Origin: an uncultured Muribaculaceae bacterium
GTDB taxonomy: Bacteria; Bacteroidota; Bacteroidia; Bacteroidales; Muribaculaceae
Direction of reading: 5' to 3'
Length of the DNA stretch: 18,080 nt
Assembly (NCBI GenBank): GCA_910587235.1
Contig: CAJUKD010000041.1
Location: 1 to 18,080 of the forward strand
Part shown: positions 8,603 through 15,104 of the stretch, piece after piece
Position numbering within the stretch: the stretch's first letter is position 1
How the letters are laid out: each line of letters opens with the position of its first letter
Made by a program: the position numbers and the translations under genes
The notes under the pieces: model-generated
Seen by the model: the letters and a program-made list of their open reading frames with translations, nothing else
The model's database searches: none
What the model was told of the DNA's origin: nothing

Positions 8603-8630
8603 TAGGGACGTGCCGTGGCACGTCTGCCTA
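8603..8630. repeat. Inverted repeat, palindromic intergenic element
   Basis: GACGTGCC (8607-8614) and GGCACGTC (8617-8624) are perfect arms separated by GT. Outside them TAGG (8603-8606) pairs with CCTA (8627-8630) after a two-base bulge, giving a 12-bp stem in all. TGCCTA recurs at 8636-8641. The 'TAGGGACGTGCC...GGCACGTC' type of sequence looks like a dispersed palindromic repeat, but copies elsewhere cannot be seen from here. No T run follows, so it is a poor terminator, although it lies 55 bases beyond the aguB stop. Confidence 0.65.
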
Positions 8631-8693
8631 TCCTATGCCTAAACTTCAATCCACGCCTCGTTCATAAACAACAACCCGGGGCATCTCTTCTCT

Positions 8694-8721
8694 CTCTAAT
8701 CTCTCACCTCTCATCTCTGAA
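8694..8721. repeat. Heptamer tandem repeat, pyrimidine-rich
   Basis: Four imperfect 7-base units in register: CTCTAAT, CTCTCAC, CTCTCAT, CTCTGAA. The flank 8684-8693 continues as CT-rich sequence. The units share CTCT at seven-base spacing, so this is a degenerate short tandem repeat and not just a pyrimidine tract. It lies between the palindrome and the lysC promoter repeats. Confidence 0.6.
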
Positions 8722-8731
8722 CTTAAAAGAA

Positions 8732-8817
8732 TTATTCGTATCTTTGGTTTCGCCTTAGATACTTCTCGGCAAAGCTCAAATAAATTTGGCTTTGCACTCG
8801 ACTTATTCGTATCTTTG
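8732..8817 (+). promoter_or_regulatory. Duplicated promoter-like element with hairpins upstream of lysC
   Basis: The 15-mer TTATTCGTATCTTTG occurs twice, at 8732-8746 and 8803-8817, and each copy ends in TATCTTTG, an exact TAnnTTTG box. For the second copy, TTTG at 8785-8788 lies 21 bases upstream, so this is the likely lysC promoter with a start near 8824, about 37 bases before the ATG. Between the copies is a hairpin: CAAAGC, T, CAAAT (8770-8781) pairs with ATTTG, GCTTTG (8784-8794) around a two-base loop with one bulge. GATAC (8758-8762) can also pair with GTATC inside either 15-mer. Confidence 0.7.
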
Positions 8818-8860
8818 CAGTTTGAAAAAGCAATGTGCTTAAATTGCATAGATACAAGGA

Positions 8861-10192
8861 ATGAAGGTACTGAAATTCGGAGGTACTTCGGTCGGAACGG
8901 CCGAACGAATAAAACATGTCGGAGAGCTTGCCGCTACATCCGCTTGTAATATCGTGGTGCTGTCGGCTATGTCCGGCACCACAAACACTCTTGTCGAAAT
9001 CGGTGAATATCTGTACAAAGGAAATATTCCCGGTGCGCAGGAAACCATAAACGCTCTTGAAACCAAATATGCGGCTGTCATATCCGAGTTGCTCGATACG
9101 CCCGACGGCCGAAATCGTGCATCTGTGGCTATAGGTCGTTCCATGGCAATTCTGCGCTCCTTCTGTCGCGGCGAATTCGGCGGCGAGGACGCCGAGAAAG
9201 AGATCCTCGCGCAAGGAGAGCTTATGTCGACCGCACTGATGGAAGCACATCTGCTCGAACGCGGCTTACGGCCTGTGATGCTTCCGGCTCTCGACTTCAT
9301 GCGTACCCTTGAAAACGGCGAGCCTGACATGGAATATATAACAGACCGTATCCGCAGGCTTATCGAGCTGGAACCGGATGCCGCACTGTATATCACTCAG
9401 GGATATATATGTCGTAACAGCCAGGGTAAGATCGACAATCTAAAAAGGGGCGGCAGCGACTATACGGCCTCCCTTATAGGCGCGGCTGTCGATGCCGAGG
9501 AAATCCAGATATGGACTGATATCGACGGAATGCACAACAACGACCCGCGTTATGTCGAGGGAACGCGCCCGGTCGGTACCCTTCATTTCGAGGAAGCAGC
9601 AGAACTTGCCTACTTCGGAGCCAAGATTCTGCATCCGACTTGTGTGCTTCCCGCCAAGCTTGCCAATATCCCCGTACGGTTGCTGAACACCATGGCACCG
9701 GAAGCTCCGGGAACGATAATATGCAACACGGTTCCGGACGGACGCATAAAGGCCGTGGCCGCCAAAGATAATATAACGGCTATAAAAATAAAGTCGGGAC
9801 GTATGCTTCTGGCCTACGGCTTCCTGCACAAGATATTCGACATATTCGAGAAATACCGTACGTCCATCGACATGATGGCTACGTCGGAAGTAGGTGTTTC
9901 GGTCACGGTCGACGACGATTCGCGCCTTTCTGCTATCGTCGACGAACTGAAGGATTTCGGAACTGTCACTGTCGACCGCGACATGGTCATACTCTGTATC
10001 GTGGGCGACCTTGAATGGCACAACCGCGGAGCCGAAACAAGCGTGCTTGAAGCTCTGCGCGACATTCCGGTGCGTATGATTTCATACGGTGGCAGCAATT
10101 ATAACATATCGGTACTGGTACAGGCTTCCGACAAGCTGCGCGCATTGCGGCTGCTCAGCGAGCGACTTTTTGCCGGTAACGAAAACGATTAA
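8861..10192 (+). CDS. lysC: Aspartate kinase (monofunctional)
   Basis: A 443-residue enzyme that phosphorylates aspartate to aspartyl-4-phosphate, the first step toward lysine, diaminopimelate, methionine and threonine. The kinase domain begins with MKVLKFGGTSVG (Lys5 region nucleotide site) and has VVLSAMSGTTN (about 32-42), the GEL(M)STAL segment (about 117-125), and RGGSDYTASLIGAA with WTDIDGMHNNDPR, the hallmark substrate loop. The region after about residue 300 holds two ACT-type regulatory domains (ITAIKIKSGRM..., MVILCIVGDLEW...), as expected for feedback control by an end-product amino acid; which one is not readable. No homoserine dehydrogenase domain follows, so it is monofunctional. 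A promoter with repeated elements lies just upstream. The ABC-F gene follows after 29 bases and may be co-transcribed. Confidence 0.94.
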   Translation: MKVLKFGGTSVGTAERIKHVGELAATSACNIVVLSAMSGTTNTLVEIGEYLYKGNIPGAQETINALETKYAAVISELLDTPDGRNRASVAIGRSMAILRSFCRGEFGGEDAEKEILAQGELMSTALMEAHLLERGLRPVMLPALDFMRTLENGEPDMEYITDRIRRLIELEPDAALYITQGYICRNSQGKIDNLKRGGSDYTASLIGAAVDAEEIQIWTDIDGMHNNDPRYVEGTRPVGTLHFEEAAELAYFGAKILHPTCVLPAKLANIPVRLLNTMAPEAPGTIICNTVPDGRIKAVAAKDNITAIKIKSGRMLLAYGFLHKIFDIFEKYRTSIDMMATSEVGVSVTVDDDSRLSAIVDELKDFGTVTVDRDMVILCIVGDLEWHNRGAETSVLEALRDIPVRMISYGGSNYNISVLVQASDKLRALRLLSERLFAGNEND

Positions 10193-10221
10193 AAAAAACA
10201 GCGATACGCATTTAAATAAAT

Positions 10222-11838
10222 ATGATTACGGTTAACAATTTAGGTATTCAATTCGGTAAAAAACCTCTTTTCCAGGACGTGAACCTGAAGTTTACGCCCG
10301 GTAACTGCTATGGAATCATCGGTGCTAACGGTGCAGGCAAGTCGACGCTGATGCGTATGCTCAGCGGTCAGCTGACGCCTACTCAGGGCACGGTCGAACA
10401 GGGTCCGGGCGAGCGTATGAGCGTGCTTGAGCAGGACCACTTCAAATTCGATGACTGTACGGTTCTCGAAACCGTTCTGCGCGGGCATACGGTCCTTTGG
10501 GATATAATGCAGGAAAAAGACGCCCTCTACGCCAAGGCTGATTTCAGCGATGCCGACGGCATACGGGCTTCCGAACTGGAAGAAAAATTCGCCGAACTGG
10601 AAGGCTGGAATGCCGAAAGCGATGCTGCCGCGCTTCTGAGCGGACTCGGCATCAGGGAAGACCGCCACTATATGCTTATGCGCGACGTAAGCGCCAATGA
10701 AAAGGTGCGTGTACTTCTCGCCAAAGCTCTTTTCGGAAATCCCGACAACCTTCTGCTCGACGAACCTACCAACGACCTCGACCTCGACACAGTGGCGTGG
10801 CTCGAACAGTATCTGTCCAATTTCGAGAATACGGTTCTTGTCGTGTCCCACGACCGCCACTTCCTCGACTCTGTGTGCACGCATACCCTCGATATTGATT
10901 ATAATCGCCTTCAGCTTTTTGCCGGCAACTACAGTTTCTGGTATCAGTCGAGCCAGCTTGCATTGCGTCAGCAGCAGCAGCAGAACAAGAAAGCCGAAGA
11001 AAAACGTCGTGAACTGCTTGAATTCATACAGCGCTTCAGTGCCAACGTAGCAAAGAGCAAGCAGACCACGTCGCGCAAAAAAATGCTTGAAAAACTCAAT
11101 ATCGAGGAGATACAGGCTTCTTCGCGTCGTTATCCAGGAATCATTTTCACACCGTCGCGTGAACCCGGCAACAAGATCCTTGAAGTAAAAGGTCTGTCGG
11201 CCTCGGTCGATGGCGAAGTGCTTTTCAGCGATGTGAATTTCCAGATAGAAAAAGGCGATAAAGTTGCCTTTCTCAGCCATGACCCGCGTGCCATGACTGC
11301 ACTTTTCGAAATAATAAACGGAAACCGAAAAGCGGACTCAGGCACATACGAATGGGGACAGACTATCACCACGGCTTATCTTCCGCTTGACAACTCGGCA
11401 TTTTTCAATACCGATCTCAATCTTGTCGACTGGCTTTGCCAGTTCAGCGACGATTCCAGCGAGATATATCTCAAAGGATTCCTAGGCAAGATGCTGTTCT
11501 CAGGCGAGGATGTGCTCAAGAAAGCCTCGGTGCTGTCCGGCGGTGAGAAAATGCGTTGTATGATAGCGCGCATGATGCTGCGTGACGCGAATACGATGGT
11601 GCTCGATTCGCCGACAAACCATCTTGACCTTGAATCGATTCAGGCGTTCAATAATACCCTTCAGACATTCAAGGGAAATATACTGATGTCGTCGCACGAC
11701 CACGAATTCATCCAGACGGTCTGCAACAGAATCATAGAGCTGACTCCGAACGGCATCATCGACAAGCTGATGGACTACGACGACTATATCACCGACGAGC
11801 GTGTCCTTGCTGCCCGCGAGCGCATGTATAAAAAATAA
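10222..11838 (+). CDS. ABC-F ATPase, YbiT-like, with one degenerate ATP site
   Basis: A 538-residue soluble protein with two ATP-binding cassettes and no membrane segments, so a ribosome-associated ABC-F type and not a transporter. NBD1 has Walker A GANGAGKST (34-42), Walker B LLLDEP (177-182) with catalytic Glu181, and His210, but its signature is degenerate: VSANE (156-160) in place of LSGGE. The charged linker (about 245-300, QQQQQNKKAEEKRRELLEF...) is the expected ABC-F P-site tRNA-interaction motif region. NBD2 has an intact signature LSGGE (438-442) but its Walker A is replaced by LSHDPRAM (351-358) with no GKS/T, and its Walker B reads LDSP (461-464) with Ser463 in place of the catalytic Glu. 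E. coli YbiT also has a non-canonical NBD1 signature, which supports the subfamily. It is flanked by lysC (29 bases) and a Dabb gene (35 bases). Confidence 0.9.
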   Translation: MITVNNLGIQFGKKPLFQDVNLKFTPGNCYGIIGANGAGKSTLMRMLSGQLTPTQGTVEQGPGERMSVLEQDHFKFDDCTVLETVLRGHTVLWDIMQEKDALYAKADFSDADGIRASELEEKFAELEGWNAESDAAALLSGLGIREDRHYMLMRDVSANEKVRVLLAKALFGNPDNLLLDEPTNDLDLDTVAWLEQYLSNFENTVLVVSHDRHFLDSVCTHTLDIDYNRLQLFAGNYSFWYQSSQLALRQQQQQNKKAEEKRRELLEFIQRFSANVAKSKQTTSRKKMLEKLNIEEIQASSRRYPGIIFTPSREPGNKILEVKGLSASVDGEVLFSDVNFQIEKGDKVAFLSHDPRAMTALFEIINGNRKADSGTYEWGQTITTAYLPLDNSAFFNTDLNLVDWLCQFSDDSSEIYLKGFLGKMLFSGEDVLKKASVLSGGEKMRCMIARMMLRDANTMVLDSPTNHLDLESIQAFNNTLQTFKGNILMSSHDHEFIQTVCNRIIELTPNGIIDKLMDYDDYITDERVLAARERMYKK

Positions 11839-11873
11839 AATTTCTTTGAGTGCTGATTTTAAACAATCTTTAA

Positions 11874-12170
11874 ATGGTAAAACATATAGTAAGCTTTAAA
11901 CTGAGCGGCTCCGACAGCGTACGTCGCGAAGTGGCTCTGCGTTTCAAAGAAGCTCTGGAGGCCCTGCCCGCGCAGATCGATGTGTTGCAGTCGATTGAAG
12001 TCGGTATTAATGAAAATCCGGCGGAATGCTGGGACGTGGTTCTTACGGCATTGGTGCCGACTATGGCCGATGTCGAGTTATATGCGCGCCATCCGGCCCA
12101 TGTGGCTGCCGCGGCTTTGCTCGCAGGCCATAAGGCCGATCGTGCGTGCGTCGACTATGCGATAGACTGA
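11874..12170 (+). CDS. Dabb-domain (stress-responsive alpha/beta barrel) protein
   Basis: A 98-residue single-domain protein of the Dabb family, a dimeric ferredoxin-like fold found in stress-linked and small-molecule-binding proteins. The family start MVKHIVSFKL is clear, followed by a helix (VRREVALRFKEALEAL), a strand with IEVGINENP, the WDVVLTALVPTMADVELYARHPAHV segment, and the C-terminal VDYAID strand. No catalytic residues can be assigned; some relatives are cyclases or monooxygenase-like, others have no known activity. It is the last gene of the lysC-ABC-F group and converges on the K+ regulator, with stop codons only 8 bases apart. Confidence 0.88.
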   Translation: MVKHIVSFKLSGSDSVRREVALRFKEALEALPAQIDVLQSIEVGINENPAECWDVVLTALVPTMADVELYARHPAHVAAAALLAGHKADRACVDYAID

Positions 12171-12178
12171 TGCTGCCC

Positions 12179-12871
12179 TCAGTGCAGTTGTCTGTATAGT
12201 TCCAGAAGTTTGGAGCGGGAGCCGAAAAGCGTAAGGGTGTCGCCTTTGCTTACGGTTTCGTCGGACTCTCCGGCAAAGTCTATAAGATTTTCTTCGGGAC
12301 GTCTGACGCCAAAAATATTCGGGCGCATAATCTTTCGTGTAGCGGCTATAAGCGAAAGGCCGTAGTGCTTTTCAAGTCCGAGATCGGAATATTTCAATCC
12401 TATGAAGTACTCCGGGGCGGCAAAGCGTGCGATGATATTCTCTTTGTCGACGGACAGGGTGTCGATGTCGACGCCGAGAGCCATTTCTGCGGCCAGATCG
12501 GCCGCAGCGCGTTGTTCGGGTGTAACTATACGGTCGATTTCGAAACTTTCAAGAATGGCCTGGTGAAGCGGGTCTATGGCTCTGGCGTAAATGTGGTTGA
12601 CTCCCGCGTGTTTGAGCAATGCGACCGTCTTCACGCTTGCACCGAAATTTTCCCCTATGGCTACGATGGCCAGGTCTATATTCTTCAGAGGAAGAACCTG
12701 TAGCTGGGCTTCTTCCGTGGAGTCGATCAGATAAGTTGTCGATATATAATCCTTTATGGCGTCGATGTTGCCTTGCAGGCGGTCGGCGCCTATTACTTCG
12801 TGCCCCATGTCTGTCAGGTCGCGGGCGAGATTGGCTCCGTAGATGCCGAGTCCGATGATAAGATAGCGCAT
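12179..12871 (-). CDS. ktrA: K+ uptake regulatory subunit, RCK/TrkA-type
   Basis: A 230-residue cytosolic gating protein for the K+ channel encoded just upstream. The N-terminal RCK_N domain has the Rossmann motif GLGIYGANLARDL (7-19) and the acidic ADR (29-31) that binds the ribose of NAD(H) or ADP/ATP. RCK_C occupies roughly 145-230 (IARFAAPEYFIGLKYSDLGLEKHYGLSLIAATR... GDTLTLFGSRSKL), with the usual Ig-like C-terminal fold for ligand binding. The single pair of domains is the KtrA/TrkA-half size, so it acts as an oligomeric ring. It lies 28 bases downstream of the channel gene in the same direction. The name ktrA is used because of the single RCK pair; sequence alone does not settle Ktr against Trk. 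Confidence 0.9.
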   Translation of the reverse strand: MRYLIIGLGIYGANLARDLTDMGHEVIGADRLQGNIDAIKDYISTTYLIDSTEEAQLQVLPLKNIDLAIVAIGENFGASVKTVALLKHAGVNHIYARAIDPLHQAILESFEIDRIVTPEQRAAADLAAEMALGVDIDTLSVDKENIIARFAAPEYFIGLKYSDLGLEKHYGLSLIAATRKIMRPNIFGVRRPEENLIDFAGESDETVSKGDTLTLFGSRSKLLELYRQLH

Positions 12872-12899
12872 AATTATATGTTTAGTCCTTTGTTGTCAT

Positions 12900-14777
12900 T
12901 CAGCTGATTACTATGTCGTCGGCAGGGTAGTGCAGAGTCTTGTCGGCTCGCTTGCCGGAGGCCAGGCCGCACAGCAGTGAAAGTATTCCGACGCGGCCGG
13001 TGAACATGGCTGCCGACAGTATTATTTTCGATACCGGTGAAAGCTCTGCTGTTATTCCGAGCGACGACCCTACGGTGAACAGCGCCGACACGCATTCGAA
13101 GAAAAGCGCGCGTAGCGGCAGATGTGGTTCTGATATTACTACGGCTATGAAGCATAAGGCGAGCGCAAGCAGCGATACGATGACTACCGCGTGGGCACGC
13201 CGTACCGATGTCGGCGCTATGTTGCGCCTGAATGCCGATACGCCTCCGCGTCCGGCTACTGTTGCGCGCAGACTGAGAAGAACCGTCGCAAAAGTATTCA
13301 CTTTTATACCTCCGGCCATAGATTGGGAGGCGCCGCCTATTGCCATCTGAATCAGTACTATGATGATTGTGGCGTTTAAGAAGAAAGCCGGATCGAGGCT
13401 TGTGAAACCGGCGCTGCGGGGCGTTGCGGCATTGAATATCGACTGGATGATGCGCGTGCGCAGTGGCATGCCTTCAAGGCTGTTGTTCCTTTCGATTATA
13501 AAAAAGGATATGGCGCCTGCGATAAAGATGATTATTGTTGTGGCGAGGACGAGTTTTGTGTTCAGGTCGAAAAGGTGTGCGCCTCTCTCTCCGGCCGACG
13601 GATTTCCCGAAAGCCGCTTGCCAAGACGGCTCAGCTGTCGCGCTACCGCGTCTTTTATGTTCACAAGATTCGGGAAGCCTATTCCTCCGGCAAAAATCAG
13701 TACGGACATCACCAGGTATATGTTCTGATCGCCGTTCATAAGTGTCCGGTTGGCCATCCCCTCCGGTATGGTGCTGAATCCTGCGTTGCAGAAAGCCGAC
13801 AGCGAGTGGAATGCCGCTGCGGCTGCGCGTTCGCCATTCGATGCGAACAAATCCTCAGGCAAGGTAAAGTATAATGCGACAGCTCCTGCCGCCTCTACGG
13901 CGAGGGTGAATGCTAATATATATAGGAGTACCGGTATCAGGGCGCTCATGCTGCGGGAATAGATGAAGTCGCGGATCAGCAGCTGATGGTAGATGGTCGG
14001 TCGGCCGCTGAAGAAAATCGAAAAAAAACTTGTGAATGTCAGCACTCCAAGGCCTCCTGTCTGTACGAGTACGGCCAAAACGCTTAGGCCGAGAGGTGTG
14101 AAGGTGGCCGGGACATCGACTGTCGTCAGTCCTGTTATGCTTACGGCGCTGGTGGCCACGAAAAGAGAGTCGATAAAGGATATTCCGTTTGTGGTGCAGC
14201 GTGGCAGCATAAGAACCAGTGTGCCGCTGAGGATGAAGAACAGAAAGCTTGAGGCGAGTATCAGCGAAGGATTGGTGCGCCGTCCCGGAAGTTTCATCAG
14301 TGCTGCCGACAGATCGACCATCGAATAGACGCACAGTACCGAGTAGAGGAAATACCTCGAATACATTATTTTTTCAAGTACGGGAATCCATGGATGCGAG
14401 GGCTGAGGATAGATAAGCGGTACGAGAGTCAGAAGAATAGCGGAATCGGCGACCCACTTCACCGCCCGGTTTTCTTTCATTGTGCGCCTGAAACGAAATG
14501 TAAGATTGAAGATGATTCCGCTTATGAATATGCCTTGTGTCCATCTCAGCAGACGGTGTAGCAGCTCGTGGCTTACGTCGGCATGCTCAAAACCGATGTA
14601 GACGGCCAGGCATATCAGGCAGAGCAGCGAAGCGATGGCCGTCAGGGTGGAGATGACGCTTGTCGCGACATTGTCCATACGGTCCATGCGGCGGCGGAAA
14701 CGCAGGCCTATGTATTGCCATGCCTTGCGGCGTCGCAACAGTGGAGAGCCTATTTGTCGGAGCCATTTCGATTTCAT
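12900..14777 (-). CDS. ktrB: K+ uptake channel subunit, TrkH/KtrB family
   Basis: A 625-residue membrane protein of the TrkH/KtrB family. Four P-loop motifs with the selectivity-filter glycines are visible in order: SITGLTTV, FCNAGFSTI, PRSAGFTSL and TVGSSLGITAE, each following a hydrophobic pore-helix segment. About five further hydrophobic segments precede the first core repeat (roughly residues 40-180), which makes it longer than the 440-residue KtrB core. Such N-terminal extensions occur in several Bacteroidetes TrkH-family proteins. The start is the ATG at 14777 (MKSKWLRQIG); a TTG six codons upstream is less likely. It is followed after 28 bases by the RCK regulator, so the pair is an operon. 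No clear promoter was found in the gap upstream. Confidence 0.9.
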   Translation of the reverse strand: MKSKWLRQIGSPLLRRRKAWQYIGLRFRRRMDRMDNVATSVISTLTAIASLLCLICLAVYIGFEHADVSHELLHRLLRWTQGIFISGIIFNLTFRFRRTMKENRAVKWVADSAILLTLVPLIYPQPSHPWIPVLEKIMYSRYFLYSVLCVYSMVDLSAALMKLPGRRTNPSLILASSFLFFILSGTLVLMLPRCTTNGISFIDSLFVATSAVSITGLTTVDVPATFTPLGLSVLAVLVQTGGLGVLTFTSFFSIFFSGRPTIYHQLLIRDFIYSRSMSALIPVLLYILAFTLAVEAAGAVALYFTLPEDLFASNGERAAAAAFHSLSAFCNAGFSTIPEGMANRTLMNGDQNIYLVMSVLIFAGGIGFPNLVNIKDAVARQLSRLGKRLSGNPSAGERGAHLFDLNTKLVLATTIIIFIAGAISFFIIERNNSLEGMPLRTRIIQSIFNAATPRSAGFTSLDPAFFLNATIIIVLIQMAIGGASQSMAGGIKVNTFATVLLSLRATVAGRGGVSAFRRNIAPTSVRRAHAVVIVSLLALALCFIAVVISEPHLPLRALFFECVSALFTVGSSLGITAELSPVSKIILSAAMFTGRVGILSLLCGLASGKRADKTLHYPADDIVIS

Positions 14778-15104
14778 AATATTTAAAACAAGCAAACAGG
14801 GTTTTTGGCATCCTGCGAACGCGATTTTATATGCTGTGGATGTTGATTGTTCATTGTCGCCTCTGATTGCGGGTTGTTGTGTGAAAATGAAATATTTGTA
14901 TAGCTGTATTGTTGCAAAAGTTTTCCAAAATAAAATATATATAACTGCAAATCAATACATTGTGTCTTGTAGATTCTTTGAAAGTTGTCCAAAATGAAAA
15001 ATTCCGTAGAAATAATTTGTGAATATGTTCTTTATTTATACCTTTGCAGAGTAATAGAAAATCACAAATGGAGCCGATGGTTCCGGCATAGAATAACCCT
15101 TAAA
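14778..15104. other. Divergent intergenic region between ktrB and nrdD
   Basis: AT-rich, with no convincing gene. It holds the nrdD promoter (15016-15046), a direct repeat of a 15-base motif (AAAGTTTTCCAAAAT at 14917-14931 and AAAGTTGTCCAAAAT at 14981-14995, one difference) and a short leader ORF at 15068-15091. No -33/-7 pair meeting the Bacteroidetes spacing was found for ktrB on the minus strand. Confidence 0.5.
15016..15046 (+). promoter_or_regulatory. Promoter of nrdDG
   Basis: TTTG at 15016-15019 is followed after 19 bases by TACCTTTG at 15039-15046, an exact match to TTTG-N19-TAnnTTTG. Transcription would start near 15053, leaving a leader of about 50 bases before the ATG at 15105. 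It also shows that the longer in-frame opening back to 14985 is not the coding start. Confidence 0.8.

Noticed and set aside
10965..10985. CAG-like triplet run in the ABC-F linker as a repeat expansion
   Set aside because: It encodes the short Gln run of the normal charged inter-domain linker of ABC-F proteins and is too short to call a repeat locus.
10240..11280. Long minus-strand open frame of 346 codons opposite the ABC-F gene
   Set aside because: It mirrors the real ABC-F coding frame and has no domain features of its own.
12165..12190. Terminator between the convergent Dabb and ktrA genes
   Set aside because: Only short competing pairings (CTGA/TCAG, CTGC/GCAG) exist and no T run; the stops are just 8 bases apart and any termination signal must lie inside the opposing gene.
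14985..15104. A 40-residue N-terminal extension of NrdD
   Set aside because: It starts with TTG, runs across the -33/-7 promoter boxes at 15016-15046, and lacks family resemblance; the ATP cone begins at the ATG at 15105.
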